64,000 nt of DNA from positions 471,414 to 535,413 of the forward strand of contig NW_006767436.1 in the NCBI RefSeq assembly GCF_000264995.1. The letters run 5' to 3'. The notes below the pieces were generated by a model that was given only the letters and a program-made list of their open reading frames with translations, searched no databases and had not been told where the DNA came from. Positions within the stretch are counted from its first letter, which is position 1. The number at the start of each line of letters is the position of its first letter. Shown here piece after piece: positions 33,609 to 47,172 of this stretch. A program made the translations under genes and the position numbers. The DNA comes from Punctularia strigosozonata HHB-11173 SS5. Taxonomy: Eukaryota > Basidiomycota > Agaricomycetes > Corticiales > Punctulariaceae.

Positions 33609-35930
33609 TCACCTCCTCCGTTCCTCCTGCATTGCCCGCAGACGCGTTGTCTGCCACATACTCAACGCCCGGGCTCGTTCCTTCAACGCCTCCGGCACGT
33701 CTGGCGCATCGCTCACATCGTCCAACAGCCACCATGCGCTGTCCCGCAGCCTCTCCCCGTTCTGCGACAGGCACACCCTGGCGCCCTCCATCTCCTCGAT
33801 GACCTGCCCGATCATGCGAAGGCTCTTGGTGCTAGCAACAGCGACGGACGACGATGCGTGAGCGCCCGTCTTTCGGCGCTTGTTCGACCCCGCCAGGGCC
33901 GCCTCGAGCTTGGCCGCCCACTCGTCCGTCACGGCCCTCCCGATGTTCTTAGCCCGCATCGGGTCCTGCGTCTCGGCGGCGCGCAGGTCGGCCACCCTGA
34001 AGTCGTTCTCGCTCGGATGGCACTCGCCACGTTTGCGCTTGCGTGCGGACCGTGGAACGGTGGCGTTGTCGCGTGCGGGCGCAGCGGTGCGCGCGGCCGC
34101 GACACCCGATCTTGACGACGACGACGAGCGGGAGTCGGAACGCGAGCGCGTCGGCGCCGGCGCGTTCCTTGCCTCTTCGGGGAAGAAGGGCGGAATGTGC
34201 TTGGGCGACAGCGGGCGCGGGATGTACGGATTCCGTTGGATTTCGCTCAGAGGCCTCGCCCCGCCCATCCGCGAGGTTGCAGGAGGGGGAGGTGGCGCAG
34301 GCGCATGGATTTCGACCGGTCGGGATGGAGGGGGCGGCGCGACCGGGCGTCTCGGTCGGATCTCGTTGAGCGGTTGCGGTGTGCGACGGCGCGTTGGCGC
34401 CGGCGCTCGAATGAGCTTGGGCTCGGGTTCAGGGGATGAGGATGGCGGCGGCTCGTTGTCGTCGCTGTCGAGGGCGTCGACGTCGATGATTTCGATGCTC
34501 CGGCACCGCGGATTTGGCGAGGATTCCGGGGTCGCGATGGCGATGATCTCGTCCGGACATGGCCGTGGACGCGGCGAGTCACTGGGAGCCTTGGGTGCCT
34601 GGTAGCTCGGGTCGTCCGCCCAATGAACGTTGCCCGAAGCGGGTGAGGTGTGCGAACGATGATCTGCGGCGCGGGACGCGTGCGTATCGTCGCGGTTTTG
34701 GTTTTGCAAGATGTGCGTGTCCGCATCCGCATTCATTGGTATCGTGTCGCCTGATCCTTCTACGGCCATCGCTGAAGGGCCAGTCGCGTCCTCTACGTGT
34801 GCGACCTCCTGTTCTTCGTCTTCATCTTCATCAAGCTCGTCCTCCTCGTCCTCGGCTTCCTCCTCCGAATGCAAATCCGGTGAAGGCGACAAGTGTTTGA
34901 TATAGGGTGCCGGCTCGGTACTCAACGCACGCAGCGTGGAACGATCGGGGTGCATTGTAGCAGATGGCGCAGGCTCGTCTGTATCCATGCCCTTTCTCGC
35001 ATCGGTGTGATCAGCATGCGGCACGGCATCGGGAGCAGAATGTCGACGAATTGTCGATCGTCGAGGAGAGTCTGACCAGGTCCATGCGAGAGACCGAGCT
35101 TCTTCGTCTTCCTTCTGGCTGGGTACGTCCACCTCTTTTTCCTTTCCTTTCCCCTCCTGCTTCCTTATATCTTCACCTCTGCCTGGCAGCTCCAGCTCCA
35201 GCTCCAGCTCAACCTCTTGCAAGTCCTGTTCCTCTTGGTGAACAGCAGCAGTCTCTGGAGATTCAGCAGGAAGCTCTGGTTCAGGAAGTTGAGAAGCTTC
35301 CTCAGCATGAGCAGGAGTGACCGTGCCTTTCGGCATAGTCTCTCCTCCCGCTTGAATCTGCAGAGATGCGCTCGTTTCCACTCTGAAGGACGACAAGGAC
35401 ATTGGTGGGTCAAGGTTGATCCCATTCTGAACAGCAAGTGGTTGGAGGTTGAGGCTGAGGATCACAGGGTCTGTGAGATCACTGGTATGTGGTGGTGCAG
35501 CATCAGAAACTGTGCCAGGTAGTCGCTGGTATCGCTGGCAGAGTTTGAGAATTGATTGTAGAGGTGACCAGGAAACCAAGGGTGCACTGTGGACAGTAGT
35601 GGTGGTGGTCATGAAAGGGGGAGTAGCGGTGGAGGAGGATGTGGGGAATGTGGTGGAAGTGCTAGCCTCAACAGAACAGGAAACAGATGGGATATCAGTG
35701 GAGAATATGGAGGCGTTGGCAGCACTAGCATTGTTGATGGCAGAGGAGATGGCTGAGGCACCAGAGTCAATCAGAGCAGGAGGGGAGGTGGACCTTCCAT
35801 GGTGAGGGATGGAGGGTAACACATTATTCTTCACTGAAGTTCTCCTTGGATGGTTCTTGGGCACCTTGACTGCAGGTGTCTGCTGTTCCTTTGGTGTCAT
35901 GTATCCAGTCAGAGGAGAGGCCTGTGACAT
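33609..35930 (-). CDS. Large disordered protein of unknown function
   Basis: Single open exon of 773 codons with ATG at 35930. I do not recognise a family. Residues 1-250 are Ser/Thr/Pro-rich; 255-290 are Glu/Leu-rich (VELELELELPG); 360-390 are a run of Glu/Asp; the middle repeats PLNEIRP and PLSEIQRNPYIPRPL segments among Pro-rich linkers. A basic KRKRGE precedes the only segment that looks folded (about 660-773): DEWAAKLEAALAGSNKRRK, SLRMIGQVIEEMEGARVCL, SAWWLLDDVSDAPDVPEALK, ending in Arg-rich helix. Nuclear location is suggested by the basic clusters. The 5' third (35161-35930) has very few CpG, unlike the rest of the gene. Possible small introns are not excluded. Confidence 0.65.
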   Translation of the reverse strand: MSQASPLTGYMTPKEQQTPAVKVPKNHPRRTSVKNNVLPSIPHHGRSTSPPALIDSGASAISSAINNASAANASIFSTDIPSVSCSVEASTSTTFPTSSSTATPPFMTTTTTVHSAPLVSWSPLQSILKLCQRYQRLPGTVSDAAPPHTSDLTDPVILSLNLQPLAVQNGINLDPPMSLSSFRVETSASLQIQAGGETMPKGTVTPAHAEEASQLPEPELPAESPETAAVHQEEQDLQEVELELELELPGRGEDIRKQEGKGKEKEVDVPSQKEDEEARSLAWTWSDSPRRSTIRRHSAPDAVPHADHTDARKGMDTDEPAPSATMHPDRSTLRALSTEPAPYIKHLSPSPDLHSEEEAEDEEDELDEDEDEEQEVAHVEDATGPSAMAVEGSGDTIPMNADADTHILQNQNRDDTHASRAADHRSHTSPASGNVHWADDPSYQAPKAPSDSPRPRPCPDEIIAIATPESSPNPRCRSIEIIDVDALDSDDNEPPPSSSPEPEPKLIRAPAPTRRRTPQPLNEIRPRRPVAPPPPSRPVEIHAPAPPPPPATSRMGGARPLSEIQRNPYIPRPLSPKHIPPFFPEEARNAPAPTRSRSDSRSSSSSRSGVAAARTAAPARDNATVPRSARKRKRGECHPSENDFRVADLRAAETQDPMRAKNIGRAVTDEWAAKLEAALAGSNKRRKTGAHASSSVAVASTKSLRMIGQVIEEMEGARVCLSQNGERLRDSAWWLLDDVSDAPDVPEALKERARALSMWQTTRLRAMQEERRR

Positions 35931-37602
35931 GGCTACTGAGTTATGCAGGAACTCTTGGTGTTGATTTAGAGTGGTTGTGTGAGAGAGAGTATTGGCTTCG
36001 GTCTGAGCACACTTTTCTCGTTTGATGAGATTGTGGCTGGGGAGAGAAGAAAAAAGGGGGGGGCCGGCGAGAGCGAGGGTTTATATACCTTGTGGACAAG
36101 CCCACATTCTCACGGTGATGAGTCACTACCAAGAATCACATGCTTTTGCACCCTAAAAGAAGCAGGGTGCCATTGCCTTATTGGTCTATATATTCTGTGC
36201 TAAATGCTATATATAGCTATGTTTGGGTGTGAAAAGCGAGGGGGCTGCGCAGCAGCGTTGTCCTGCACAGTGTTGAGGCAGTGTGAAGGCTGTGAGGCTG
36301 TCGACGGCATGAAAGGCCGTGTGTGATAGCGGAGCAAGCGGGTGCGCGAGCGAGGAAATGGAGGGTTGACCGTTGGAAATCAGGGCGGGCGGGCGGCGCT
36401 GCTACCCCTGCACGACGTGCGCGTTATCGCGTTTATCTGGGGAAAAGGTGAGGCTGTTTGTTGTTGCCCGTGGGGAGCGCGCCAGGTAGAGGGCTTTCCG
36501 TTAGTCGACGAGGGATCAGAACGAGGAAGCGGACCGAATGTGAGCGTGAGCGCGAGAAAGTATGAAGGGGCGGCGCTGATTCGTGCGCGCGCTAGGCGAG
36601 TTCGCGGTTGGCGGGGGGTTCGGGGCGTATCAAGCTATCAGACTTTTCAAGCTCGACGGACCGTCGAGATAAGCCACGTCGCAGATTTCCGGGAGGATGA
36701 GATTGCGGCCGCTTCGTGGACGTGATTAGGAGTTTTGCGCCCGAGGGGAGGTCTGGAACGCGTGGTAAACGTGGACACTTCGGGATGACCGGGGGGGAAT
36801 ACCGTAACGGGCGCGTCATCTGCGATTCTTCCGCGAGAGTAGATGAGATATCGGGGGGCTGACGCAAAAGCCGGGGATTGTCCGGTGAGCGAGCGAGCGA
36901 GCGGTTAACGCGAGGGGCTCCGGGTGAGGGCGTGTGCGATCGATGGACGGCGTTGGCACAAGTTCGATCAAGGGTCGAGGTGCGATAGCGAACATGGCTG
37001 CGGTGAGGAGAGAACAGACCACGGGGCGCAGGCGAGAAGACGTGCGGGCGGGGGAGGATGCCGGGAACTCACCGGGAAACGTTGGTGGCGGGCATCGTGC
37101 TTGAACTCATTCGGGATCGGTTGCTTTCGCGGTGCGCGGGCGATGCGATACTTAGGAGCTACGGCGAAGGGGAGAGAGGGGGTGATAGAACCGGTGACGC
37201 AGGGATGATGGGTCGAACGTGCGTGCGCGAGGGAGAACGGTGGAACAGCGCCCGCGTCTTTTTCAGGCCCTCCCGCCGACCCGTTCCTGCGACGGACACT
37301 CGGATGCGGATGCAAATGAAACGCGAATGAGTGATGTATGAGCGCAGGACGGCAGGGATTTGTGTGGCGGGACTCGAGGGGGACAAACGGTGGTGGCTGA
37401 GTCATCCCACGTGTGTTGTTTTGGGTCGAATGACGAGCGTCCTATTCGAGACAACGACCTCACCGCACACACACTCACGCCGACGACGGGCCCGGATACA
37501 TAAACCGCTAGCCAACTCCTCCCCCCGGATCCTTTTTTCTTGTTTCCTGATCGCGGCATCCTCTTTCCGCTTCGCATCCCGCCCAGCGCCGCCCGAAGTC
37601 GC
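35931..37602. promoter_or_regulatory. Long divergent region between unknown gene and KCS1
   Basis: About 1.7 kb without a gene I can recognise. The part next to the unknown gene (to about 36230) is AT-richer and CpG-poor; it switches abruptly near 36230 to GC-rich, CpG-rich sequence with GAGCGAGCGAGCGAGCGG at 36887-36904. A TATA-like box on the minus strand is at 36080-36087. The KCS1-proximal part probably holds a long 5' UTR. Confidence 0.45.
36080..36087 (-). promoter_or_regulatory. TATA-like box for the unknown disordered gene
   Basis: On the minus strand this reads TATATAAA, about 150 nt upstream of the ATG at 35930. Motif and position only. Confidence 0.4.
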
Positions 37603-40600
37603 ATGGGGCCCCTCGTCGACCCGAGCTCCTTCCCGCCGTCCCCGCCGAGCTCGGCGACGATCACCGCCCCGCCGTCGCCCAAGCACAAGCACGCCCGCCC
37701 GAAGCCGCATCTCGCGCCCGTCGAGGCCCAGCTCCCCGCCGCGCTGCACCGCGCCATATCCGACACCGTCGCCTCGTCGTCCCGCAGGCAGCACGACAAG
37801 GACAAGGATCGTGCCGCCTCGTCTCCTTCGGCCACGATACCGTCGCCGGCGAATCAATCGACCACATCTACGACGGCCGTCGCCCCAGATGCCGCCGTTC
37901 GTTCGTCGACGACGCTCTCCAGACGCCGCACCGCGCGCCGGCCCGCGATGAGGTCGTTCACCCTGCCCACCCTACACCCCAACCCCTCCCCAAGCACCGA
38001 TCGCCCGCCCATCTCCTCCGCCCGCGCCTCTCCTCCCGCCTCTCCCGCCTCTTCATCGCCCTCGCCCTCCTCTTCCCCGCTCCCGCTTCCCCCGCACGCC
38101 ACCACCGGCATGGGCCGCAAAGTCGCCGACTCGCTGCAGCTCTTCAAGGAGACGTCCGCGGCCACGCCTGCGACGGATGCCGTCGTTAACCCGTTCGACG
38201 AATTCGAGGACGCCGTGCTCTCCGTCGACGTCTCGGCGACCGCCGCCGCCGCTACAGCCGTCTCTTCTTCTTCTTCCTCTTCAGCGCATCGACGGCCCTC
38301 CCTGTCTCTCCATCACAACCACCACCACCATCACCACCACCGACCGAGTTCGAGCTCGGCGACGGGGACGGTCGCCGAGGCCGAGTTTGAGTTTGTGAGG
38401 AGGAGCGAATGGCCCGAGCGCGAGGCCGCCTTCTTTCGCCGCGAGCGGGAGAGGGAACGAGAGAGGGAGAGGGAGAAGGGCGGCGGCGGCGCGGCGCTGG
38501 AGAGGGTCAGGACGAAGGATAGCAGCAGCACCGTCGCGTCCGCGTCGACGTCCCGCCGGGATCAGAGCAAGACCGCGGCGGCGGCGATCAGGGACAACGT
38601 GATGAACGATCTGGCGCAGTGGAGGAAGGAGGTCGTGGCGAGGCAGGACGGCACGGCGGTGGGTGGAAGAGGACGGACGAGGGAGCGGCTGGGACAGGCG
38701 GCGGCGACGTCTGAGCCGGCGTTATTGCAGGCACAGCCGCGTCGAGAGTCGGTTTTGGATCTCGAGGTACGGATTTTTCCTCCCCCTTTCGTGATAAAGT
38801 ATGCGACTTGACTCACGATGGGGCTTGGATGTAAACAGCGCGATTATGATCGCGAACGGGACGTCACGCGAGAACGAGAGAAGGAGCGAGAGCGCAAGGC
38901 GACGACGTCGCCGCTGCTCCAACCTTCGCGCCCGCACTCGCGCCCGTACCCGCCCTCGCCGGAGCCGTCGCGCCCGCCGCCGCCGCACCGCCTCCCGCCC
39001 TCCCTCTCGCGCAAGTCGGATGCCGACCTCAACTTGCACCTCAATACCACCATCGCCGCGCCGTCCGCCACCGCGTACTCGCCGTGGTCGACGGACGACG
39101 AAGAGGAGGAAGAGGAGGACGACTCGGAGTGGGAGTCGGCGTCGATGGCGACGACGACGTCTGCGACGTCCTTTGCGTCGCCGTCGCCGTGGCAGCACGC
39201 GCCGCTTCCCCCGTCCCACGTACATTCTCATACGCATCCTCACCCTCAGCACCACCACCACCACCACCACAACGGCGCATATACGCAGCACGTATCGCAG
39301 TCGGAGCCGTTGTCGACGCGGCACTCGCCGCATCCGTTTCTGTACGACCGCGTACGGATATCGGAGCACGACGCGGACCACGACGACGCCCCTGAAGACA
39401 GCCATGCGTACTTCAACCTGTCCTTCGACGAAGACCTCGCCCCTCCTCCTGCACAAGACGAAGACGAAGACGTGTACTGGCACCACGACCGCCACCGCGA
39501 CGAAGATCACGAGCACGAACACGGCCACGAACACGACACGGTCGGCGACCTCCCGCCCGAAGATTTACCTCACATCCCGCTCCAGCCCTTCCGGAACCAG
39601 GTCGGCGGCCACAGCGCCATCTACAAGTTCACCAAGCGCGCCGTGTGCAAGGTCAGCATCTGTCCCTTCTCCGTGTCGTCGTTACCTCTTCTCCGTCTCT
39701 CTCTCTCTCTCTCTCATATCCTCTGATCCATGTCGTACGAGATTGTTGAACGTCGTTTTTTTGTTTCTTTTTTTTTATTTCTCCCTCGGGGGGTTTTTTA
39801 CACGCTCTCCATGTGTATCTAGCCGCTGGTGTCGCGCGAGAACCTGTTTTACGAGGCCGTCGAGCGCGAGGCGCCGCCCCTGCTCGGCTTTATCCCTCGA
39901 TACCTCGGCGTGATGCTCGTCAACTACCGCCGGGTGCCGAAGCAGGGCGAAAGCAGCGTCGACGCCGCTCGTCTCTCCACCGCCACCGAAGAAGCGACCC
40001 CGCGCCCGCCGCTGCACAAGGCGGCGACCGATGCACCCGTCACCGCCGCCAAATCCGCCAGGCGGTTCTCCCTTGACCCAGGCCGGAAGCAAGAGCAAGA
40101 CCGAGACCAGGGACAGGGACAGGGACAGGGACAGGAAGGAGGCGACACGGACGTCGAGACGGAGGCGGAGATGCCCGAGGTCGCGCTCAACTGCAACCGG
40201 CATATCATCCCCGAGTGGGTGTTCACCGGCGGGCGCCACCGCGCCGTCTCGCACTCGGGCGCGTTCTCGTCCTCGCACCATCGGCATCAGCAGCAGCAGC
40301 ACCACCACCACCACCACGGGCCCTGTCTGCAGGGCCACTGTCGGTGGGCGAGGAGGCCGAGGCTCGCGGGCGGGACGGCTTCCAGCCCGGATTTGGGCGT
40401 CGCGCCGACGGAGTTTAAGCCTCGTCCGAGTCCGCTGGCGAACGGTGCGAACGCGAACGCTAACGCGACGGAGGAAATGGGCACGTCGCCTTCGACGCGC
40501 GAGCCGCCGACGCCGCAGAACTCGCCGGTGATCGTCGCGCCGGCGTTGTCGGCCTCGACGTCGGGGTCGCTCGACGGCCGGCGGCCGCACCGGTTCTTCT

Positions 40601-42344
40601 TCGTCGACGCGAACGCGCACGAAGGCGAACACGAAGGCGAGCACGAAGGCGACGGCGAACATCATCGGCAGCACGGGCAAGCACAGGAGACGATGACGCC
40701 GGCGCTGCACGCGTTCCCGGGCGCGGACCAAGCGGCGTTCGGCGGCGGGTCGCCCGGGCCGAACTGGGTCGGCGGGCTCGGGTCGACGACGGTGAACACG
40801 AAGCTGAAGGACCACGTGTTTAGCCAGGTGCTGCGCCGGCTCGCGAAGCAGAACGGGACGCGGTGGATGAACGGCGTGAAGGAGCGCGAGGGGCGGTGTG
40901 CTAGGGAGGAAGGGTGCGAGGGGGAGGAGGAAGGCAGGGGGGATTGGGACGAGCAGCGGCAGGGGGAGCCGATCCGGCGCGTGCGGAGCGCGGATTCGCT
41001 GGAGAGGACGGTAGGAGGCGACGGGGCCGGGTTCGTCCCACCGAAGAGGCATAACACGCCCGTCGACATGTTCGGTTGGGTCAGGGAGGGCAAGCGCGAG
41101 CCTGAGCCGCTGCTGCCCTCGCCGCCGCGCCGCCGTTCGCGGTCCCGGTCGTTGGACGCGCCCTCGCGGCCGTTCCGGTTTGGCGGCGGGGTGATGCCTC
41201 CGAGGATCCCGGAGGAGGGCGCTGCCGGGAAGGACAAGGACGAGGGCGTGATCACCCGCCAGAACCATTTCATCCTCATGGAGGATCTCACAGGCCGATT
41301 GAAGCACCCGTGCGTGCTCGACCTCAAGATGGGCACGCGGCAGTACGGGATGGACGCGACGCCGACGAAGAAGAAGAGCCAGCGGAAGAAGTGCGACCGC
41401 ACGACGAGCCGGACCCTCGGGGTGCGTGTGTGCGGTATGCAGGTAGGCTCATCACCGGGACACGTTGACTCTGGTTCACTGACACGCCGCTTCCGCTCGA
41501 CTCGAAGGTCTGGAACAACGTCACGCAGTCGTACGTCACCCAGGACAAGTACAAAGGCCGGGACATCAAGGCGGACGAGTTTTCGAGCGTGCTCGCGTCG
41601 TTCCTGCACGACGGTGAGCGGCTGCTCACGCACCACATCCCGCCGATGCTGCAGAAGATCTACGCGCTGGCCCGGATCATCAACCGCCTCAAGGGCTTTC
41701 GGTTCTACGGCTGCAGCCTGCTCATGATTTACGACGGCGATCGCGAGGCCCAGGACGCCTACCGCTCCTTCTATCTCGAGCACCCGTCCGCTCGAAGCAA
41801 GCGCGGCGAGTCGCTCGAGCGCAAGCGCGGTCGGCAGGCGCCGGAGGAGCAGCGCGACGCGCCGCCGCTCCGGCGCTCGCACAGCGACGACCTGCTCGTC
41901 GGGCCCGTCGTGAAGCGCTCCACCGGCCGCCGCAAGCGCGGGGAGGTCAACATCCGCCTCGTCGATTTTGCGCACACGACCACGGGGCGCGACTGGTTAC
42001 CGCAGCCGCCCGAGGCCGAGCTCGACGCCGGCGGGCTGCCGGAGGTGGCGAGCGGGTCCGGGTACCGCGCCAAGGTCGACCCGGAGACGGGCCTCGTGTA
42101 CGCGCGCTTCCCGCCGCATTACCCGGACGAGCCCGACCGCGGGTTCCTGTTCGGGCTCAAGAACGTCGCCGCGGCGCTGGAGAAGATATGGAACGACGAG
42201 CGGAAACGGATCGTGAAGGCGGCGAGGGACGATCCCGCGGCGAGCGCGATGCAGCTCCCGGCGCTGTGCGCGGACGGCAAGGAGATCTTTGCCGATATAT
42301 TTGGCTCTGGAGAGCACGAAGATCTTGGCCATCTCTCGACATGA
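37603..42344 (+). CDS. KCS1: Inositol hexakisphosphate kinase (IP6K), Kcs1 type
   Basis: Kcs1 makes 5-diphosphoinositol pentakisphosphate (5-IP7) from IP6 and ATP, a signal for phosphate, energy and stress control. Exons 37603..38766, 38839..39651, 39823..41442, 41508..42344; 1477 codons. The N-terminal 600 residues are disordered and Ser/Pro/His-rich. The kinase begins [18 protein letters not shown] joined to [16 protein letters not shown], continues [13 protein letters not shown], the catalytic/inositol motif PCVLDLKMG at about 1155, [11 protein letters not shown], and VDFAHT at about 1351 (metal-binding Asp). A roughly 330-residue low-complexity insert with His runs lies between PRYLG and the PxxxDxKxG motif. 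The second intron is 171 nt, with a (TC)10 and long T runs. Cytosol/nucleus expected. Confidence 0.94.
39696..39715 (+). repeat. (TC)10 microsatellite in KCS1 intron 2
   Basis: Perfect dinucleotide run within the 171-nt intron, part of an extended pyrimidine tract before the acceptor at 39822. Confidence 0.85.
40105..40135 (+). repeat. GGACAG hexanucleotide repeat in KCS1 coding sequence
   Basis: About five tandem units encode an alternating Gln-Gly tract ([10 protein letters not shown]) in the disordered insert of the IP6K protein; the length is likely to vary between strains. Confidence 0.75.
40618..40653 (+). repeat. Three 12-nt tandem repeats in KCS1 coding sequence
   Basis: Units CACGAAGGCGAN encode [12 protein letters not shown]. 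The repeat is in frame and sits in the His/Glu-rich insert. Confidence 0.8.
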
Positions 42345-42892
42345 CGAAGACTTTTGTATGTTGTCGACCGACCAACGCAATGCCTTTTCTCTCTCTCTCT
42401 CTCTCCCCTCTTCCGAATTACCTCGTATATGCGCGTGTTTTCTCCATCTTTTTTCCCACCCTACATGTCTGATCACGAAACGTTTCCTATCACTCTCCCC
42501 ACTTTCACCGCATCCCTCATCTACATGGAGCTTCGTTGCATCATCTCGTAGAAACATGTTGTCTCGCGCATGTAGCATATCTATGCAGTAATAGATTATG
42601 ATCTTGTTGCGTCGTGAGAGGCCCCAGCTAAGCGCGATTGGAGATGGGCCGGAGCGGAAGACGCTCCTCGGCGGTTGTCCCTTTGACGCCTCCAGGCCAA
42701 CTGGACGGATCCCAGCCGATATACTTTCTCCACGCGCCTTCTATCTGTTTCCCGACGTTCCCTGGCGGGCAGGCGGCCGCACGAAGTTCGCAAGGTCTGC
42801 CGTTGTGAGTCGCTTGTCCGGATCGATGGCCGCGCTCGAGACACTCGGCGTGGCTCAGGCTGGTGAAGCTAAACGGCGGCGCGGCTTCGGCT
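42345..42892. other. Convergent region between KCS1 and the F-box gene
   Basis: The KCS1 side has a TC microsatellite at 42388-42405 in the 3' UTR. The F-box side (42628-42892) contains minus-strand reading frames with protein-like composition, possibly further 3' exons of the F-box gene (see that entry). Confidence 0.45.
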
Positions 42893-43657
42893 TCAAGAAG
42901 GAAATTTATGTACGGTGAGCCGGCGAGTGAGGACAAGACGTCGCGAGGAAGCGAGAGCTTGGAGAGCATGGGACGCACCTCTGGCAACAGGGTTGGCCGA
43001 TGTCTGATAGCATAGCTCTACATAGACGTTCTCGCAGCAGCAAGTGAAGCCAACGCGGCGGATCGGACTGGCACCGCAGAGCCTGGAAAGTCTAGCGTCG
43101 ACGTCCGCCGATAAGACGTCTAGCGTATACTGCGTGTTGGTGATGTGAAGCGACTCCAGGGCAGGGAGGAGGCGCGGGCGGTCCGTGTCCCAGCGGGTCA
43201 CGTCGGGCGTCCAGAGAGCTCGGAGGGCAGGTAGGGGCGTCTTGAAACGGTGCGGGTGGCCGGAGACGTACCAGCACGCCTCCCCAATGAGCGCGCAAGA
43301 GACCAGCGTAGGACCCACGAGGGTCAGGAGCTCGTCCAGCGCGCGGCTGGTCTCGGCGTACTGTCGTCTTGCCTGTTCGATGTAGGTCGCCGGCGACACG
43401 AACGGGGCTTCGCCGTAGAAAGCGCATAGATGCGTAACGGATGGCGGAGGCTTAGATTTGGGCCGTTGAAATTTAAGGACGACCAGGAAAGACTTGATCT
43501 GTCTCTGGTTCCGAAGGACGACGGTCTGGTAGCGGTAGCGGTCGGAGGCTGTCCGGATGGGTTTTGAGACAAGCGAAAGCGAGCAGCCCATGGTGCCGTC
43601 GTCGATGCAAGCAACAGAGAATATATGCTGTAAAACCTCCAGCGGAAGTCGGTCCAT
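42893..43657 (-). CDS. F-box protein (3' structure uncertain)
   Basis: The N-terminus MDRLPLEVLQHIFSVACIDD is an F-box, as in the many F-box proteins of Agaricomycetes that recruit substrates to SCF ubiquitin ligases. The rest is Leu-rich with short repeats (LPALESLHITNTQYTLDVL, ALRALWTPDV) like the degenerate leucine-rich regions of this group. I start at the ATG at 43657, which puts the F-box at residue 1; an in-frame ATG at 43789 would add 44 hydrophobic residues. The frame stops at 42893, but a GTGCGT donor near 42978 could splice into downstream frames (one at 42628-42890 ends SWPGGVKGTTAEERLPL), so the true C-terminus is open. Divergent from dihydropyrimidinase. Confidence 0.7.
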   Translation of the reverse strand: MDRLPLEVLQHIFSVACIDDGTMGCSLSLVSKPIRTASDRYRYQTVVLRNQRQIKSFLVVLKFQRPKSKPPPSVTHLCAFYGEAPFVSPATYIEQARRQYAETSRALDELLTLVGPTLVSCALIGEACWYVSGHPHRFKTPLPALRALWTPDVTRWDTDRPRLLPALESLHITNTQYTLDVLSADVDARLSRLCGASPIRRVGFTCCCENVYVELCYQTSANPVARGASHALQALASSRRLVLTRRLTVHKFPS

Positions 43658-44991
43658 CTGATTAGGAGGGAAGGTGAAAGGCCCAAGAAAAGGATGCCAT
43701 GGAAAGAGGTGAGCGTTTGAATTTAACTGACCGTGAAGACACACGGAGAACAACGCCCACGACAGCCAAATGAGGCTCGCGTGGGCCATTTTCTTTGTTA
43801 ACTAGGCCACATCAATTTGGTGGTTACGATTGATTCGTTCCGAATTCTGTGGATGGCAGGTCAATGCGGAAGTGCCTAAGATTGATACGAGAGTCCTGTA
43901 ACTCAGCCGAGCGCCATCATAGAAAGCTGGAGCCGGGTGGTTTGTCAAGCGAAGAGTATTCTTCGGAAACGACGCTAGCATGGCATAAAGGCACGTACCG
44001 GTACGTACAAGCCACCGAACGTCGTGTACCTGGTGGCTACCGCTATTTTTGCCATGTGCCAACGCCCGACCGTCCTTACGAGCAACACCGGGAATGCTGC
44101 TACTCGTCGCCCAGGTCAGAATCTGCGGCATACAATGCGATAGTCCTGCGACGTTAAAGCTGAGAGTTGTTTCGGCAATTCCCGACGCGGATTCGTTGAT
44201 GTCTCCTCTTGACCTCCCTCCTCAACACTGGAAAAAGGCCGCGCTTGCTGCGCGGCCGATCCTCGCTTGACCAGTACCAGTAAGAAATGGAAAGGGTTTG
44301 TAAGGCAGTTAAGACACGGCCAGCGCAAACCCTGGTAACTTACAGTGAACACTGCAAAAAAAAACGTCCCGGAGCCTCGTCAAGGTCGTAATTTCGTAGA
44401 AAAAATATAAACAGTCCAGAAACCACCGTGGAAGCCAAGTTATCAGACTATCTCATCTTGAGTTGTAAAATATCCTCCCGATAGAGGGACAGCCCGCCGA
44501 ACGCTGTTCCATCATGCCCTGTCCCTTGCTGGCCCTGGGGATCGGACTTGGCGCATTGCTATCCGACCCCAGCACCGATTCGCGACATGTACCCCTTCCT
44601 GCCTCATCCTCCCAAACAATTGCAGAGCCGAACCAAGCATCCCCCTTCTCGGGATGGCATAACTGTTCGACCGCTCACCTGCACCCTTTGCCTTTCTCCC
44701 CTCCGCCACGGGCCTCGTGTTCACTGTCGAATTGTGCGGCATGCTCGAACCCGGACATACGTTCGCCCTGTTCCGCTCTTCTCGTGTTCTCGTGCTCGCC
44801 GAGGGTGACGCGCGCAGGCTAGCCCAGCTTGCGCTTGGTACCATACACCATGTGTTTCTGTTGTGGCTGCGTGGCTACTTATGCTATCTTCGGTTCACAC
44901 TCACCCGTGCCGGCTGATCTATTTGGGATACGATAACGAGATGTTGCAACCACGTCGGTTCAAGCATCTGGACAGACGACCATAGGGCGTG
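43658..44991. other. Intergenic, F-box / dihydropyrimidinase
   Basis: 1.3 kb. Plus-strand frames at 44514..44822 (starts MPCPLLALGIGLGALLSD, signal-peptide-like, Cys-containing) and 44717..44917 overlap in different frames; neither resembles a family I know, so I do not call a gene. Confidence 0.4.

Positions 44992-47172
<2,181 letters not shown>

Noticed and set aside
39775-41307. 510-codon minus-strand frame inside KCS1
   Set aside because: Arg/Leu/Pro-rich composition typical of antisense to biased codons; the plus strand carries the kinase motifs.
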